Shown one piece after another: positions 23,998-25,803 of a stretch of 25,803 nucleotides of DNA; the stretch's first letter is position 1, and each line of letters starts with the position of its first letter. This DNA comes from Bacteroidales bacterium GP1 (GTDB lineage: Bacteria > Bacteroidota > Bacteroidia > Bacteroidales > Muribaculaceae). The stretch covers positions 27,997-53,799 of the forward strand of contig DAAI01000004.1 in assembly GCA_001701105.1 (NCBI GenBank). Reading direction: 5' to 3'. Made by a program: the position numbers and the translations under genes. The notes under the pieces were generated by a model, which did not search any database, was not told the origin of the DNA, and was given only the letters and a program-made list of their open reading frames with translations.

Positions 23998-25305
23998 ATG
24001 GATAATTTCAAGGAAGTATCGGAAAATTATACCCTGCAGGAAGCGATTCAGGAAGCAAAGCGATGTCTTCATTGTAAAGTTCCCGGCTGTAAGAAAGCGT
24101 GTCCGATAAGCAACGACATTCCCGACTGGATAGGAGAAATGGCTCATGGAAATTTCGGAAACGCAATGCGGATAATTCATGAGCGCAATAATCTACCCGC
24201 CGTATGTGGCAGGGTCTGTGGCCATGAGCGCCAATGCCAAGGTGGCTGCGTATTGGGAAAGACAGGCCAGGCAATCCATATAGGCCGCCTCGAACGTTTC
24301 ATCTCCGACTTCGAGGCTGAGGCCGGATGGTCGCATGAGGACATCCCGATGAAGGATCGCGGCCATATAGCGGTGATTGGCAGCGGTCCCGCCGGGCTGA
24401 CAATCGCAGGCGACCTTTCCAGAAAAGGCTTCTCCGTCGACATCTTTGAGATGGAGCCGGAGCCGGGAGGAGTGTTGATGTATGGAATCCCGGAATATCG
24501 TCTTCCTAAAGATGTGGTAAGGCGTGAAATACGCAAAATCGAGAATCTTGGGGTAAATATCCATACCAATGTTACAATAGGCCCCGACATGACGATCGAT
24601 GGCTTGTTCGATAAGGGATATGATGCCATCTTTATAGGCACCGGAACCGGCCGGCCTAAGGGCCTCGACATTGAGGGAGGTGATCATCCGGGAGTGATAC
24701 AGGCAATTGATCTATTACGGAATGTCACATTATATCAGGCCGGCGCCGTGCCTCGCGAAGATATTCCTGTAAAGCCGGGCGACAGGGTCGGCGTGATCGG
24801 ATGCGGTAACACTGCTATGGATGCCGCGAGGACAGCAGTAAGGATGGGGGCCGAAGTTGTCAACATTCTTTATCACCGAACCATCGACAGAATGGCCGCA
24901 CTTCGCACTGAATATGAGGATGCTTTGAAGGAGGGAGTGAATTTCTATTGGAAGGCATCGGTTACAAAAGTTGAGGGAGGTCAAGGCGACAATCTTAACA
25001 AGGTGACTCTTAATATTGACGATGCGACCATGGAAATGCCCCTTACTAAATTGGTATTGGCCGTCGGACAAGCCCCCGCTGCACGTATCGTAAGCACGAC
25101 AACCGGCATTGAAGTGGATGAGAAAGGGTATATCCTAACCCGTGACACTCCCTATGGCATGAGCACACGAAAAGGCGTTTTCGCAGGAGGAGATGTCACC
25201 AACCGACCGGCCACCGTGGTCCATGCTATGCGCGACGCCAAGCTCGTGGCCGATGGTATAGCAAGATATGTGGATGCCGTGAAACTAATGGAAAAAATCA
25301 ATTAA
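23998..25305 (+). CDS. gltD: NADPH-dependent glutamate synthase small subunit-like flavoprotein
   Basis: FAD/iron-sulfur oxidoreductase of 435 residues in the GltD family, which passes electrons from NADPH to a partner such as the glutamate synthase large subunit. The N-terminal cluster cysteines are C23, C26, C31 and C35 (CLHCKVPGCKKAC), with a second set at C70, C74, C80 and C84. FAD binding is at GSGPAG (128-133) and NADPH binding near GVIGCGNTAMDAA (about 263-275). The closing GGDVTNRPATVVHAM is the usual C-terminal FAD motif. No GltB large subunit is in the window. Homologues without GltB can be NfnB-type or archaeal-type stand-alone GltA. The pairing with ddh suggests an ammonia-assimilation context; the exact role is unsettled. 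Confidence 0.88.
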   Translation: MDNFKEVSENYTLQEAIQEAKRCLHCKVPGCKKACPISNDIPDWIGEMAHGNFGNAMRIIHERNNLPAVCGRVCGHERQCQGGCVLGKTGQAIHIGRLERFISDFEAEAGWSHEDIPMKDRGHIAVIGSGPAGLTIAGDLSRKGFSVDIFEMEPEPGGVLMYGIPEYRLPKDVVRREIRKIENLGVNIHTNVTIGPDMTIDGLFDKGYDAIFIGTGTGRPKGLDIEGGDHPGVIQAIDLLRNVTLYQAGAVPREDIPVKPGDRVGVIGCGNTAMDAARTAVRMGAEVVNILYHRTIDRMAALRTEYEDALKEGVNFYWKASVTKVEGGQGDNLNKVTLNIDDATMEMPLTKLVLAVGQAPAARIVSTTTGIEVDEKGYILTRDTPYGMSTRKGVFAGGDVTNRPATVVHAMRDAKLVADGIARYVDAVKLMEKIN

Positions 25306-25340
25306 TAGAAATCAACTTAACTATATTGGCTATAAGCTAT

Positions 25341-25784
25341 ATGAGTAAGATAGTAACATTTGGAGAAATAATGCTGCGTCTGTCGCCTCCGGGGTGTAAA
25401 AGATTCATTCAAGCCGAGAATTTCGATGTGATCTGGGGAGGTGGCGAAGCTAATGTGGCTGTAAGCTGTGCAAATTATGGTCACGAGGCGGCGTTTGTCA
25501 CGAAACTTCCTACCCATGAGATAGGACAGGCTGCTGTCAATGCCTTGCGCAGATATGGCGTCGATACCCGACACATCGCTCGCGGTGGCAATCGTATCGG
25601 GATATACTATTGCGAGACCGGAGCGTCGATGCGTCCGTCGAAAGTGATATACGACCGTGCAGGAAGCGCAATAGCCGAAGCCGACCCGCAGGATTTCGAT
25701 TTCGATGCAATTATGAAAGGCGCGGATTGGTTTCATTGGAGCGGTATCACCCCCGCCATTTCGCGGAAGGCTGCTACAATTTGA
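25341..25784 (+). pseudogene. kdgK: 2-keto-3-deoxygluconate kinase, 5' part with a frame break
   Basis: PfkB-family sugar kinase that phosphorylates the UxuA product KDG to KDPG. I start it at MSKIVTFGEIMLRLSPPG (25341). Visible features are WGGGEANVAVSCANYG, KLPTHEIGQAAVNALRRYGV and VIYDRAGSAIAE, all typical of KdgK. The frame ends with a TGA at 25782-25784, after WSGITPAISRKAATI (about 148 codons). The +1 frame from 25780 reads FELIHHGF up to the window edge, which looks like the continuation. Family members have about 340 residues, with the catalytic GxGD motif near the C-terminus. So a small indel has broken the gene here, or the base calls are wrong. About 6 residues also seem to be missing at the break, favouring a deletion of 3n+2 bases. 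Confidence 0.7.
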
Positions 25785-25803
25785 ACTCATCCATCATGGC
25801 TTT

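Noticed and set aside
24177..24687. Two 164-codon minus-strand ORFs
   Set aside because: Shadows of the gltD-like gene, which has clear iron-sulfur and FAD motifs.
25317..25790. 157-codon minus-strand ORF opposite kdgK
   Set aside because: Antisense to the sugar-kinase sequence; no independent features.

Overview
The window looks like chromosome of a Bacteroidales bacterium, most likely of the Muribaculaceae type. Three observations support this. Promoters with the Bacteroidota -7 element TAnnTTTG recur upstream of genes. BspA-type leucine-rich-repeat, HU/SPOR and SIMPL proteins typical of the order are present. Shine-Dalgarno sequences are weak or absent. The assignment to family is inference; I could not run a search.

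Layout from left to right. (1) The 5' part of ddl (D-Ala-D-Ala ligase), on the minus strand and cut by the window edge. (2) A 634-base gap with three promoter-like elements and a rod-shaped inverted-repeat region that may be a small RNA, followed by a secreted BspA-like LRR protein. (3) A 174-codon 5' fragment of an adenine-specific methyltransferase/restriction gene that keeps its promoter but has lost the rest of the gene. (4) A cation-diffusion-facilitator metal exporter, preceded by a structured stretch holding a possible 37-codon gene. (5) A minus-strand operon iorA-iorB-aminotransferase-CoA transferase, which reads as a complete route between aromatic amino acids and aryl-acids. (6) Plus-strand dsbD, a TPR lipoprotein-like or exported protein, and an HU-like/SPOR membrane protein. 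(7) A tRNA cluster Gly(GCC)-Gly(GCC)-Leu(GAG) with a good promoter and a strong terminator. (8) A tight minus-strand hexuronate operon uxuA-SDR-uxaC-exuT-SIMPL. (9) A divergent secreted GH30 glycosidase. (10) Plus-strand ddh, a gltD-like flavoprotein, and a KDG kinase whose frame is broken about 20 bases before the window end.

Functionally, the right half centres on glucuronate: import (ExuT), isomerisation (UxaC), reduction (SDR), dehydration (UxuA) to 2-keto-3-deoxygluconate, then KDG phosphorylation (KdgK). The divergent GH30 enzyme has the fold features of endo-beta-1,6-galactanases, which would fit glucuronate-capped arabinogalactan as the source. The middle operon couples transamination, ferredoxin-dependent 2-oxoacid oxidoreduction and CoA transfer. 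No phage, IS element or CRISPR array is visible. I see no clearly new defence or mobile system. The most unusual elements are the candidate structured RNA at about 692-870, the truncated methyltransferase, the structured leader of the CDF gene, the unusual IorA without its ferredoxin domain, and the broken kdgK.
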